Assembly: GCF_002878395.1 (NCBI RefSeq)
Contig: NC_061111.1
Location: 22,897,195-22,961,194 of the forward strand
Reading direction: 5' to 3'
Length of the DNA: 64,000 nt
DNA from: Capsicum annuum
Lineage: Eukaryota > Streptophyta > Magnoliopsida > Solanales > Solanaceae
A program made the translations under genes and the position numbers. Below, one piece after another: positions 46,240-57,311 of this stretch (the stretch's first letter is position 1; every line of letters begins with the position of its first letter). Below the pieces are notes generated by a model that did no database searches, was not told the origin of the DNA, and saw only the letters and a program-made list of their open reading frames with translations.

Positions 46240-46580
46240 AATAGGTGACGCCTAGGCTGACGCTGCATCAAGAAGTTGATGCCCTATCACGAATGGCATC
46301 AGAGAGGCTTCAGTTGCCTTCAGGTTCTGTCTTAAGCTGATGATGTGGCTGACGCTGCGTCAGGGATCTGACGGCGTATCACTAACGTCGTCAGATATCT
46401 TCTTCCCATGCTAACTTTCTACTTAAGGCTGATGCCATTCTTGATGCCTTATCATGACTTTGACACTACGTTACCAGTGTCGTCAGAACTGCTCCTTAAA
46501 CTGCAACTCCCGGGTTAAGGATGACGCCAAAGCTGATAGCCTATCATGAGGCTGATGACTTATCATGGAGGTTGTCAGCC
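46240..46580 (-). promoter_or_regulatory. TGACG/CGTCA-rich repeat block in F U3
   Basis: Repeated TGACGCTGCGTCA, TGACGCC and TCGTCAG words alternate with GATAAGTCATCA/TGATAGCC words. TGACG is the core bound by plant TGA-type bZIP factors (as-1-like). The matching block in the 5' LTR is at 54660-54995, with several CpG to TpG/CpA decays. Confidence 0.6.
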
Positions 46581-46762
46581 ATGTTTTCTTTTATTTTGCT
46601 CATATTTTCAACTCTTTTGCTCCATTATTGTTTATTCTCATTTCTTCAGCCTTTTTCTGCAATATCATGAGCAAACACATCAAAACAACAAGAGTTGCTT
46701 CAGAATTCACAATTATTTTGAGCTAAAAAGCATTAAATATGTTAGCTTTTGATCACACATCA

Positions 46763-48165
46763 ACACCCTCAACTTAAAACAATTGCTTGTCCTCAAGCAA
46801 CAACTAACTAAGAGAATACAACGAACATTCAGTAGTCAACAACCAATTTAGCTCAAAACTCACTTTACCATCTCCAAGGTCAACCAACTCAAAATTACTG
46901 TGCAATTTATTGAAAAGCAACAATGTAACACAAAGGCTTCTACCCATGGCATTAACTAAGTACCGAAAATCATGCATGTATCAATGTACACTACCCAACA
47001 AGTAAGTAACTTAGCAAGCTACTAGTGTTCCCTTACAACAAAGAAATTCCCATCTTTTTCTCTTGACAGACATCAAAAATATAAACACGGGGTTCATCAC
47101 AAAAACATTCACTCTCAAAATGAAGTTCAAACAAGTGTATGCCAAATACCATATGCTTGCCCTTATCGTTATTACCAAGGTTTCCAGATAGGTACGCTAG
47201 GATCACTATAGGTCTTTCTTTGGCTTGTAATGTAGGCTAGGGTTGGTATAATATTATACGGCATTTAGAGTGACTAACCTCCTTGGCACTACCTTAACTT
47301 CTGGGGTCCACTTGTTAACCTCTTTTTCTCTCTTTTTCTTCTTTTCTTTACTTTTTCTCTTTTTCTCATTTTTTTTTCACTTTTTCTATTTTCTTGGTCA
47401 CACGTTCAGGATGGGTGCACTTCTTTTTATTCAAGCAGTGTTTCTTTTCTTGCTCTTTTCACCAACACCCAACCTTTTATTCCTTTTCTTTGATTCTTTC
47501 TCTTCTACTCTATCCTTCTTCATACCCAACTTATATCATGCACCCCTATGATAGCCACCCTCAACTTAAGCTATTTGCCTACGTTAAGGTGCACAATGTC
47601 TAAGGAGGACCAGGACTAAAGTAGGTTCATTATGATTTAAAAAGGGAAGGTGATAGGTATCATAGAAAGAAAAATGGTCAATTAAGGCTCAAACCGGGAT
47701 CAAGGGATATCATGCATTAGAGGAAGGTCATTTAGGCTAATAGTGACTTAAATTCAAAAATGGCCTATGATCCTTTCCTAACCCCTATCTTTCAGTTATG
47801 GTAAGAGGAACCGGATAAGTTCTATATTTGACACTACAAAGAGAACTCGGTATAGTGTCACACACACATGGCACACAAGCAATATCACTTACTACTACCT
47901 ATCTGGTTCATGCTATTGTTCAGCAGTGATAATCAGGTAACTAAACTAATGCCATGACGAGATGCACAGTGGTCACACTAAGGTGCAATTCATATAGTCA
48001 TGCAAAACAAACCTTTGGAGAGGTGTTCAAAATCACAAAATCAGTTAACTGCCTACAGAACTTGTACTACTCCTAGTTATTTACAAAATATGCTACAAAA
48101 ACAAGCTAACTTATACCCTCAACTTAAAATTAAAACAAACTAAAACTAAGGGTTAGGTCATACCT
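46763..48165 (-). other. Element F 3' non-coding region
   Basis: It begins with the presumed polypurine tract (sense AAGTTGAGGGTGT at 46763-46775). It holds a C/T-rich stretch on plus at 47310-47400 and otherwise AT-rich DNA. No domain is seen. Phe/Ser-rich frames on plus at 47270-47603 read through the pyrimidine tract and are not considered genes. Confidence 0.7.
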
Positions 48166-48169
48166 GGAG

Positions 48170-49939
48170 TTAATCAAGTCTAAAATCATGGGTCCTCGAC
48201 CCTGCAACAGTGTTATCCTTATCAGGAGCTTCTCTTTTATCCAGTTCAGCTGTTCTTCTAGATGAGGCTCTTATAGATCTCGCTCGCAGTGCTTCTTCCC
48301 ATTTATAGTTGTCCTCTCGAGATGCTTGCATTGCCCTTTTCAGATCCTCTTTCTCCTGTTCTATCAACTCATCATCTGCCTGCAGTGTCTTCTATGCCTT
48401 TTTCTTTTTCTTCTTTACCTTTTTCTCAACCTTTCTCTCATTCTCACCATCTTCTTGTCTCTTTCTCTTACCTTTTTAAGCTTCTTTGTCTTTCTTTTTT
48501 TTTCATTGGCTCCGCAGTGAGATCAAGGATTGGAGGTTCATCCTCAGATACCTCAGCTGTCTGCCTTGTAGGCATTATAAATTGGTGTTGTTGTACTACC
48601 ATCATCTTAGCTTTTACCTTTTCTAGGGCCACTCTGAATTCAGCAAGCTTTGCTTCAGTCAGTCCTGTGCCCTTGCATCAAAACGGTTCTCCAGATCTGT
48701 AACCTAAGCAGGAAAAGTAGCAAAGGGCTTAAGAGCAGCCCTGATTCTTTTATCTACAGCAGCAGCAAACTGCTCAGCAAAGGCACGTAGCTGCGTCTCA
48801 CACCATCTGGCCTGTTTGGCTACTTTTCTGATATCAATAAACTGGGATACAGTGGTGTAGGAACTGATGGACCTGGCTCATCATCAGGAACTGAGCCTGC
48901 CTGAGCAGCCTCAGAAGCTTGCACCTCAACTTTAGGTACTAAACTAGGGCCTACAACTGATGGGTTCACCTCACCCCTAACCCCTCTATCAAGTGTCAGC
49001 CTTGGCTGATTTTTCTCATAGCGAATAGGGTTGTGGGTCTTGGTGGCATACAATGTCTCATTAATCCCAGCAATATATAGTACCCCTGCCTCTGTGCATA
49101 GCCTGGTAATCAGACAAGGGAACCAAGGACGCTAACCTTCTTACTCTTTAGACAATGGTAGAATGCAGGATTTATGACCTGAGGAGTGAAGTTGGGTCTA
49201 TGTAGAAACCTGTTGATAGTCATATAAAAAATATCTACATTTACCCCACGAACTGGAACTCTGGTCAGCAAAGGCTGGTCTGCTGTGGTCTCTCCACTCT
49301 TGCACATGCTCTCTAATCTAGCCTGGCAGTTCACATAGAACTCCTAGACTACTATAGGGAAAATGGTTTACCTCCCTTAGCAGTCCATCCCAGCCTATAA
49401 TCTCTGAATTTTTTCTCAACTGCAGGATACCCAGGCAATCCTGTGATGATGACTCTCTTCTCTGGAAACACCGGCTATCTAGTAGATATTCTTTTTGTTC
49501 TAATCAACCCTTTGAGGAAAATGTCCTCTGCTTCGGGGATTTGCCATCTAGCATTCTCTCGAATCTCTGGATTCTTGCATTTTATCAAATTTCCCCAAAC
49601 TGGAGGTTCCTTCTCAGCTTGAATCTCAGTCGTGGGAGTTTCAGAGGATGTTTCCTCAGAATCAACCTTCTTAGACTTAGGCAGTTCGGACTCAGTTATC
49701 TTAGAACCTTTTTGCTCATAAGATTCACTCTCAGCTGGGGTGGTAGTCTCAGTATCATCACTATCCTCTACCACAATGGGTTTAGGTGGAGGAGGTGCCT
49801 TTGGACTGGATTTCTTTCTCCTCCACCAGAGCAGTGGTTCTTCATCTTCGTAATCAGAGTCTTCATCAATAAGCTTTTGAACCACTTTGGGCTTGGCAGC
49901 TTTTTTTGGAGTGTTAGGATTCTTGCTTTTAGGTGCCAT
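48170..49939 (-). pseudogene. Element F extra ORF, putative plant transposon protein, broken
   Basis: The first 154 codons from ATG 49939 are open: basic start MAPKSKNPNTPKK, an acidic/Ser-rich linker (DEDSDYEDEE, VEDSDDTETTTP), then WQIPEAEDIFLKGLIRTKR. After a stop the frame continues with VFPEKRVIITGLPGYP, 49334-49110 (VNVDIFYMTINRFLHRP, NPAFYHCLKSKKV), 49053-48820, then a Lys-rich run at about 48390-48500 and a charged C-terminus 48367-48170 (EEALRARSIRASSRRTAE). The central part resembles the 'putative plant transposon protein' domain found as an accessory ORF in Solanaceae gypsy elements. Its role is unknown; the charged ends suggest nucleic-acid or chromatin contact (inference). At least three breaks. 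Confidence 0.65.
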
Positions 49940-50029
49940 TAGAATGTTCCTGGACCATAAGACAAAAAAAATTTAATGATCAAGGTATAATAGTCAAAAC
50001 ATGCTATTCAAGTTCACTTAGAATTATCA

Positions 50030-50930
50030 TCTAACTTGTGATGACGTGGCTGATAAGGCATCATATTTGTGATAACCTATCAGCTATGTCGTCAGCCTTA
50101 AACAGAACTGACATACTTTTTTCAAACTTGTGATGACATTCTTGATAAGGCGTCATAGTTGTGATAGCCTACCAGGTAGGTCATCAGTCTTAAACAGTGA
50201 ATGCTCCTTTTTTCAAAGTTGCTGATGATGTAGTTGATAAGGCGTCACACTTGTGATAGCCTATCAGCAACGTCGTCAGCTCAGAATTTCCCCCCCACTC
50301 AGTTTGCATTCATAATTTTGGGACCAAATTCTTCGTATAATCACATGGTATTTTTATTTTTGTACTTAGGGTTTTCAAATTTTTGCAATTTAGGCACAAC
50401 TTAACCCTAATTTTTGATTTCTATGCTATTACAACTTGAACTCAAGTTTCTTCCTTTAGAGCATCATGTTTTCAACAACTTTACCACTTCAATGATAGGA
50501 GAACAAAGTTATGAGCATACCTGATGAGTTGACTCCACTTGATTACGTGAGAAAGAAGAAAAGATGAGAGATAGACTCTGATTTTCCTTACAATCCCACA
50601 ACTATCAGGAAAGAGGTTTCCTTGTATACTTGGGAGTGTTTTGAAAGAAAGTAAATATCCTACTAAGGAAATAAAATAATACTTAAAGAAGGAAATAAAA
50701 TAAAGTGGGAACCTGAAGAGTTTTACACCTGGGCCAGGTCAGATTTCGATCGAATTGGGCCCAGATTTTTCAAAATAACATAATGGTTGACTCCAACTCA
50801 TGATAAGCCGTCAGAAATATGATAGCTTATCATAGAGGTCATCAGCCTTAATAGAGATGGTCTCACCCTCTGATCTTTCTGACAACGTTGGTGATAAGCC
50901 ATCACAGTTGTGATAGGATACATGAACCTT
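50030..50930 (-). repeat. TGACG-type tandem repeats between protease and extra ORF
   Basis: Three ~95 bp tandem units at 50035-50285 have the pattern GATGACGT...TGATAAGGCGTCA...GTGATAGCCTATCAG...CGTCAGC, each with inverted TGACG/CGTCA halves. A related pair occurs at 50785-50925. They resemble the U3 block of F's own LTRs. The intervening 50290-50780 shows no feature. Confidence 0.75.
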
Positions 50931-51067
50931 GACCTTTTTGTACCCCTTCAGTTACTTCCTATTACTACCTAATTGAATTAAAACAAAATGCATGAAAATA
51001 AAATTTTAGGTTGACTCCCAATAGCGCCTGATTTAGTGTTGCGGCACAACTTGGTTATCTCGACTAC

Positions 51068-51568
51068 TCAGACTTCATCAAGATGACATATCACTACCTC
51101 ATTACCACATTCCTGGAATACATCCACAATAGATAAGATGTTCATCTCATCCAACCGCTTCATAAGAGGTTGCATTTTAAATCTGGCTTCCTTTTTCCCA
51201 TATCTGAACTTGAGCTCATTGAGCTCCATATCAATTAATACTCTCCCCGTGGCTAATAATGGTCTACCCAAGATGATGGGTACCTCAAAATCAATATCAC
51301 AATCTAGTATCACAAAGTCTGCAGGCAGAATAAAATCATCCACCTTTACCGGCACATCCTGCAATATACCAACCGATTGCTTAACCGATCTATCTGCCAT
51401 AACAAGATGAATCGTTGTGGGGGTAGGATCCCCCAATCCAAGCTTATTGTATATATCAAGCGGCATCAGATTTATACTTTCTCTTAAGTCACATAATGCT
51501 TTGGTAAACTTTATGGACCCAACTGTACACGGTATGGTAAATGCTCCAAGATCAGGCTTTTTTTGCAC
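51068..51568 (-). pseudogene. Element F aspartic protease, open but possibly inactive
   Basis: An uninterrupted 166-codon frame: GAFTIPCTVGS, ALCDLRESINLMP (usual form CDLGASINLMP, so the active-site Gly-Ala is Arg-Glu), YNKLGLGDPTPT, VKVDDFILPADFVILD, EVPIILGRPLLATG and a C-terminal extension ending HLDEV. The LGRP-LATG segment is the second signature of the Athila-type retropepsin. Right after it lies the tail sequence that normally follows pol (sense GTGCCGCAACACTAAATCAGGC, about 51030), so pol was removed cleanly. Confidence 0.88.
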
Positions 51569-51789
51569 TAAGAATTATGAAGACACAGCACCACAGTGAT
51601 GGATGTTGTCCACCGGCTCACAACTTAAATTTTGCTTCTTTGTTAGTAATTCCTTCATAAAGTTAGCATAGTTCGGCATTTGCTCAAGTGCCTTTATCAA
51701 TGGCACATTCACAGTCAGCTGTTTCATTATTGCCATGAACTTTCTAAATTTATCGTTATCTTTTTTCTTTTTCAACCTCTGAGGAAATA

Positions 51790-53610
51790 GAGGTGGTGGT
51801 CTTGGCATTTATTTCAATACCACTTATTCTTTCTTATCGTCTTTATTCTCTGACATGTCAATAAAGCCATCCAACTTCTCAGACTCTACTGGATTGCTTC
51901 CTTTCGATTTATCAACACTTACCTCCTTCTCCATAGCTTTACCCATAAAAAGGCTGAATAATATCTTACCACTACGAGTAGTAATATCTATACAAGAGCC
52001 ATCAGTCCATGGGTTCTGAACCATATCACTAGGTAAAGTGCCAGTTTTTCTCTGATTTAGAGTAACCAAAAGTTGGCTCATCTGCTGCTCCAACTACTTA
52101 ATAGAAGCTGAGTGTGAGCTAACCAACTGACTGAGGGTAGAAAACTCACTTTTCATATTAGTTACCCCCGAGTTGCTTTTCTCCACTCCCTTCAACAACT
52201 TTTGCATCACATCTTCTATGGACATCTTGCCAGAATTAGTTGTTGCAGTATCCCGACTTCCAGGAGGAATATACAAACCACTCCTATCATTATTGTTTCT
52301 CCAATGTCCCTTCTCCCTATCTTTATAATCAGGCTTGTCATAGAAAGTCCGACCTTGGTTCCCTTGGCTATTGCCTCGAAAACCCCCTGATTACTCATAT
52401 AGTTTGCCTCAGAATTAGCACTTGCAGATACAGTACCCTGAGAGTCCACAACCTTAACCATTTCAGTCTTGCCGTATAGCAAGTGCTTAGCCAGCAAGTC
52501 CATCTGTGTCTTCAAATGGGCCATGTCCTGATCTCGCTCCTCATCCCATCTATGCTGCTCTGTAGTAATACTACCAGCAATAGTAGGGCTAGCCACTACA
52601 GAATCCCTAGTGTGCCAAGCCCAACTCTGCTTGGTTATTCTATTCAGTATATCAGAAGCATCCAAAAAAGAGAGGTCAATGAATGAACCACCTGCAGTGT
52701 TGTCGACAGTTGGCTTTGTCACAGAGTTGAAAGCTTTGTACAAAGTCTCCATCAAGTGCAAGTATGTCATATTGTGGTTCAAACATTGTACACGTTTTTT
52801 CTTAAACCTTTACCAAAGTCTCATGCAGTGCTTCAGTCGAAAGTTGTCTGAAGTTGCTAATCTCTTCCCTCAATTGTACCCTTCTTGAGGGTGGAAAGAA
52901 CCATTCTAGGAATGCATCTTTCAACTATCTCTAGTTAGTTATAGAGTCAGGCTCTAACTCATTCAACTACATTATTGCCTCTCCAGACAGAGACAATGGA
53001 AATAACCTCAACCTGATCATATTCTAGCTCACTCCTAAATTTTCAAAGGATTTGCAGATGGTGATAAAGTTCACCAAATGCATGTTCGGATCTTCACCAG
53101 GCAAGCCTCCAAATAACCCTTTTAGATTCAGGAGTTAGATCATGGTACTTGTTATGATGAACTTTTAACCTGGTACCAACGGTGGCGGAATGATAGCACC
53201 CGTTGCACCAGCTCTGTCCATTCCTTCATCATCTTCATCAGCCTCATATTGCATAGGCTGTTGACTATATCTTCCTCGGACTAGAGAATTTTTAATGATG
53301 TTTCGCTGTACTGGTGCAGAAACTTACTCAGCTCTCCTTGGATTTTGAGGATTCAGCAATTCCTCATCACCCAAGTCTTCATTATCAGGGTTTTGGTGAT
53401 GTGCTTGTTGACCCAAATTTTGCACATTCACCTGAGCCTTGGCTAAAGAAGCTAGTCTTTCTGCTTCCTGTTGTTCAGCCATTCTCCCAATTAGTTGAGG
53501 TTCCAGATTGATTGGTAATAGAGGTTCTCTGAAACTTCTCGTGCTTGGCATAAACAAAACAGTACCTACAATAAACAAAAACAACAAATAAACATAAATC
53601 ACAGAAACTT
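51790..53610 (-). pseudogene. Element F gag (Athila-type), broken
   Basis: N-terminal open piece 53602-53324 (basic/hydrophobic start, MPSTRSFREPLLP, MAEQQEAERLA). Then, with stops, come MHLVNFITICKSFENLG, LRLFPLSLSGEA, ITNWRQLKDAFLEWFFPP, EEISNFRQL: the retrotransposon gag core. An open frame at 52782-52216 carries LHLMETLYKAFNSVTKP, AGGSFIDLSF, WAWHTRDSVVASP and LKTQMDLLAKHLLYGK. Frames 52276-51824 give the C-terminal part (MEQQMSQLLVTLNQRKTGTLPSD) and 51808-51575 the gag-protease linker (PPPLFPQRLKKKK, FMKELLTKK). It would form the particle. Total about 600 codons, normal for this clade. Confidence 0.87.
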
Positions 53611-53659
53611 AATTATCAGCAAATTTTTGCACACAAAATTTTCAGTCTACAACCATATT

Positions 53660-53676
53660 CCCCGGCAGCGGTGCCA
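53660..53676 (-). other. Element F primer-binding site (tRNA-Asp type)
   Basis: Sense TGGCACCGCTGCCGGGG lies 4 nt after the 5' LTR. It resembles TGGCGCCGTTGCCGGGG used by Athila/Tat elements with tRNA-Asp; two differences. Confidence 0.8.
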
Positions 53677-53680
53677 TTTT

Positions 53681-55182
53681 TGATAACGCTTAAATTACAC
53701 TCTTGAATGGGTGTAAGCGATCGTTGTCAATATAAAACCAAACTAGGTTGGGGTCGAATCCCACAGAGAATAGGGTGTGAACTTTGATTTGTTTACGAAA
53801 GATTTTACTGGTAGTTTATTGCTTCTGAAAGATGGGGGTTTAAGTTCACGGTGTCTTAAACATCACTTTCAATACTTCAGTGTTTGTAATCACGATAAAT
53901 GGGAAACGAGAGCTATGTTCACCAAGGGTTTCAAGAATTTAAAGATACTAGGTAATGCTAGAGATTCTCGGAATGAGTAGAACAACAGAATATCCCTGAC
54001 GATTATACTATCTGGCTTATTTCTCGACCTCACCAGACAATTTATTATCTAATTCTCTAGAACTTAGATAACTTATCTATTTCCAATATGATGTTATCTC
54101 AGGTAGATTAGTCCAGTTATGACATTAATCATTAAACATAAGGTTGGTAGCTTCCAAGTCCCTATTGATAATTCATGTTCTCTAGTCTATTTCTCTGTTA
54201 GAAGAAAATAAAACCTAAGGCATAACCTAATGTTTGCAACCACTAGATTTTAGTTAAAACAACAGAATCTCAAGATGTTTTACTACTCTTGGAATCCATT
54301 AAACACCTAGTATCATATCAAACCCTAATCCATGGATCCCATAACTCCGGCTAATGAATTTAGACCCTCATGATTTGATGAGAGAAACAACAAGTTGAAT
54401 TAATGATTATAATGATAAACTTATGAATGGATAGAAAACAACAAGTAGTTCCTCCGATTTAATCACAAGGTAGAAACCCCAAAAATAGTTGATGCAAAAA
54501 CGCAAGAATATTTTATGAAAGAGAGCAAAAATATGCGCCTCTCTTCTCAGAGTTGATGTCTGATAGATGAATATTGAATTAATCAAAAACCCTAAAAGAT
54601 GCTATTTATACTAAATCCTAATTAAGAAAATAAAATAACAAAATTAATAAAATTATCCGGAATAGGTGACACCCAGGCTGATGCCGCGTTAAGAAGTTGA
54701 AACCTTATTACGGATGGCATCAGAGAGGCTTCAGTTACCTTCAGGTTCTGTCTTTGGCTGACGATGTGGCTGGCGTCATGTTAGGGATCTGATGGTGTAT
54801 CACCAACATTGTCAGATATCTTCTTCCCATGCTAACTTTCTGCTTAAGGATGACGCCATTCTTGACGCCCTATCATGACTTTGACACCACATCACCGGCA
54901 TCGTCAGAATTGCTCCTTAAACTGTAAATCCCTGGTTAAAGATGACGCCAATGCTGATAGGCTATCACGAGGCTGATAACTTATCACGGAGGTCGTCAAC
55001 CATGTTTTCTTCTATTTTGCTCATATTTTCAACTCTTTTGCTCCATTATTGTTTATTCTCATTTCTTCATCTTTTTCCGCAATATCATGAGCAAACACAT
55101 TAAAACAACAAGAGCTGCTTCAGAATTCACAATTATTTTAAGCTAAAATGCATTAAATATGTTAGTTTTTTCTCACACATTA
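53681..55182 (-). repeat. Element F 5' LTR (1,502 bp)
   Basis: Collinear with 45260-46762. The TATA box is at 54602-54610 and the TGACG-type block at 54660-54995. The plus end is CACATTA (C to T in the terminal CA motif), followed by duplication GTATC. Confidence 0.93.
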
Positions 55183-56040
55183 GTATCCCAACCGATACAT
55201 CATAGCACAAGAAAGAGTATGTGATCAGTACTTTGAATGTTCTGGTATGCTAAATAGGGTAGAATAATATGCATGGTTTTATGCCCATGAATAATAACTA
55301 TCTGAGTATATATATAACATGAAATACTAAATAAAGTGCATGAAATCTATAGATATTGAGGATACCTGAAATCTATAAATATTAACGATGCATTAAATCT
55401 GTAAGTACTGAAGATGCATGAAATCTGTAAGTACAGAGGATGCATGACCAAATATATAACATTTTCTGGATAAAATCTATAAATACTGAAATACTAAAAT
55501 CTAATAACTGAATCACTGATATTTGTATGCTATGGTCAAGCAACTGAAATTGAACTACTGAACTAATTACTAGACTGCGACTGTGGGAGGTATCATCTAA
55601 CCGACATGCCCCAATCTAAGTTAATCAGGGTCTTACCTATAACCGCAGTTAGAAAGGTGTTAGTACCATGCCACGGGTCCTAACACTGGCTGTATGGATC
55701 TATTATACTGATGTACTGTCCTGAAGGATTGAGGGTGTCAAGCCTAAACTGACGGACACCCCTGCGAGGTAGTAAAGCCTAATCTGATGGGTGACTCCTC
55801 GTATCCTATGCTGGCTATGTAGTTATGAAGTACAAGGACTGCTACTAACGACTCTGCCTATCTGACGGGGAAGCCACTATCCCTGTTACTAAGGATTATT
55901 TTGTTTCGTCTAACAGCTGAGAGTTATTTGAGACCTTAATATACATCAAACTAACTCATAAACTATCAAAGAACAATAATGTACTCTGCATAAGATTATA
56001 ACATGACTCTAGCATTGGCTTAGATTTTTGTGGTATTACA
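55183..56040 (-). repeat. Element E 5' LTR, second part, with ~1.27 kb deletion
   Basis: It resumes E LTR sequence at TCCCAACCGATACAT. At about 55884 CCACTATCCCT jumps to TAAGGATTATTTTG. In the 3' LTR these two points are separated by about 38350-39626, so about 1.27 kb is deleted, including the GC-rich subrepeats and the splice-donor-like site. It ends GGTATTACA at 56040. Confidence 0.88.
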
Positions 56041-57093
56041 GCATTCCTACCAGTATAAGGTTTGACCCTTAGTAGCAGTCCCTGAGTTACAAAACTACGT
56101 AGCCAGCATAGGGTAAATCTTCTTCCTACCTGAGTAGGGTTGATGTAACCATATAGATCTCATGAGTCTAACTGTCAAATTAGGGTTAACCCAACCAGTT
56201 TTAGTAACCCGTGGCACGGTGCTAACACTCTTCCAACTGGGGTTATAGGTTTGACCCCAAATTAGTCTATCTTCGAGGTATGTTGGTTAGATGATAACTC
56301 CCACAGTCTAAATTTTTGTATTCAGTACAAAACTTAGTTTAGTTCTACACAATCATGACTTATAGTTATAAGTTATTAGAAATTTAGTACTTTAATTTAA
56401 GTCTAAACTTCAATTATCAGTATTTAGTTAGCAGAACTCAGCACTTCAATTTCAGTCTAATTCAGGAAAATGATATATGCTTGGTATTTTACATTCAGTA
56501 CTTTCAGTAGTCCCAGTCTTGCATATACTCTCATCCAGTTACATTATGATATTTAGTTATTATTGCTCATGCACATAAACCCATTCATATTAGCCTAACC
56601 TCACCTAGCATACCAGTATATTTAAAGTACTGACGCATACTCTCTTTGTGCTATGATGTCTTACATCATAGGTTCAAACGCTTGAGCTCCTGACCGTACT
56701 TAGCCTGATCAGTCAATCATCCACAACTACAGTAACGAGTCCTAATCCATTGAGGACGTGATACTTATTTAGTCATTGTATTACTTACAGTATTTCAGTA
56801 TTTCAGCTATTTTCAGATAGTAGTTGGAGTTAGTTGGGGCCTGTCCTACCAACTCTTTTATTTCAGATGTTTAGAGGCTTTCAAACACTTTTAGTTAGCA
56901 GTTATTCCACAGATGTACTCAATATTTGTTTTTTTCAGTATTATGGACCTTATGGCATTTTCAGCCTCACTTCCATATATGTTTTATGATTATTATTCAG
57001 TATTCATAATAGGTATCAGTCATGGGTTAGCTTGTTGTCCTTTGGGGTCGTAAGCACTGTGTGATGCCTAGGGTGTACTCTCAGGGCATTTCA
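56041..57093 (+). repeat. Element D 5' LTR, second part
   Basis: After the E duplication GCATT it continues with GACCCTTAGTAGCAGTCC and, reversed, the block ATGTCGGTTAGATG common to all Tekay-type LTRs here. It is rich in TCAGT words on plus. It ends CTCTCAGGGCATTTCA (normally CATTACA). Confidence 0.87.
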
Positions 57094-57097
57094 AACT

Positions 57098-57113
57098 TGG
57101 TTTCAGAGCCTAA
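57098..57113 (+). other. Element D primer-binding site
   Basis: TGGTTTCAGAGCCTAA follows the LTR by 4 nt. One mismatch (A to T) to the initiator Met tRNA consensus. Confidence 0.88.
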
Positions 57114-57311
57114 TGTTCTAAAGTATCCTAAGGAGTTTGAAAGCCACATCAAGTAGAGCCTTGCATGGTGTGTAGTGTGCCACACTTATGGATAAGAGGC
57201 TACGAGGAATTTTTAGAAAAATTCCCTTCTTTTAGTGTTCATGTCATGTGAGTGAGCATGAGATCAAGTTAAACTCTTTGTCTATTCCAAATTTCCTTTC
57301 ATTTACCGAAC

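Larger units (their letters stand above)
45260..46762 (-). repeat. Element F 3' LTR (1,503 bp)
   Basis: Sense start TGATGTGTGATC at 46762. TGACG/CGTCA words crowd 46240-46580. A TATA box follows at 46181-46189, then the leader. Sense end is GCGTTATCA at 45260. Confidence 0.93.
45260..55182 (-). mobile_element. Element F: Athila-like gypsy element without pol
   Basis: LTRs 45260-46762 and 53681-55182 share TGATAACGC...CACAT(C/T)A ends and look about 92% identical in the first 230 bp. Flanks GCTTC and GTATC each differ by one base from GCATC, the sequence found at the empty site in E's other LTR (37628-37632), so this is a decayed 5 bp duplication. The primer site matches tRNA-Asp, as in Athila/Tat elements. 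Sense order is LTR, primer site, gag, protease, repeat-rich spacer, extra ORF, pyrimidine-rich spacer, LTR. RT, RNase H and integrase are absent, so F depended on others. It is the youngest layer of the D/E/F nest. Confidence 0.92.
37226..56040 (-). mobile_element. Element E: Tekay/Del-like chromovirus inside D, host of F
   Basis: A minus-strand element with 3' LTR 37226-39779, internal domain 39780-44847 and 5' LTR 44848-45259 plus 55183-56040 (split by F, with a large internal deletion). Flanks are GAATT on the left and GCATT on the right, a 5 bp duplication with one change. D LTR sequence continues smoothly across the gap. Domains run gag, protease, RT, RNase H, integrase, chromodomain in sense order. 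It has the best preserved chromodomain and gag knuckle in the window. Confidence 0.9.

Noticed and set aside
47270..47603. Overlapping hydrophobic Phe/Leu-rich frames on plus that could look like a membrane protein
   Set aside because: They read through a C/T-rich low-complexity tract antisense to element F; no conserved frame.
48289..48702. 137-codon plus-strand frame with hydrophobic stretches
   Set aside because: Antisense shadow of the Lys-rich part of the F extra ORF.
49541..49942. 133-codon plus-strand frame
   Set aside because: Exact antisense of the better supported extra ORF (49939-49475).
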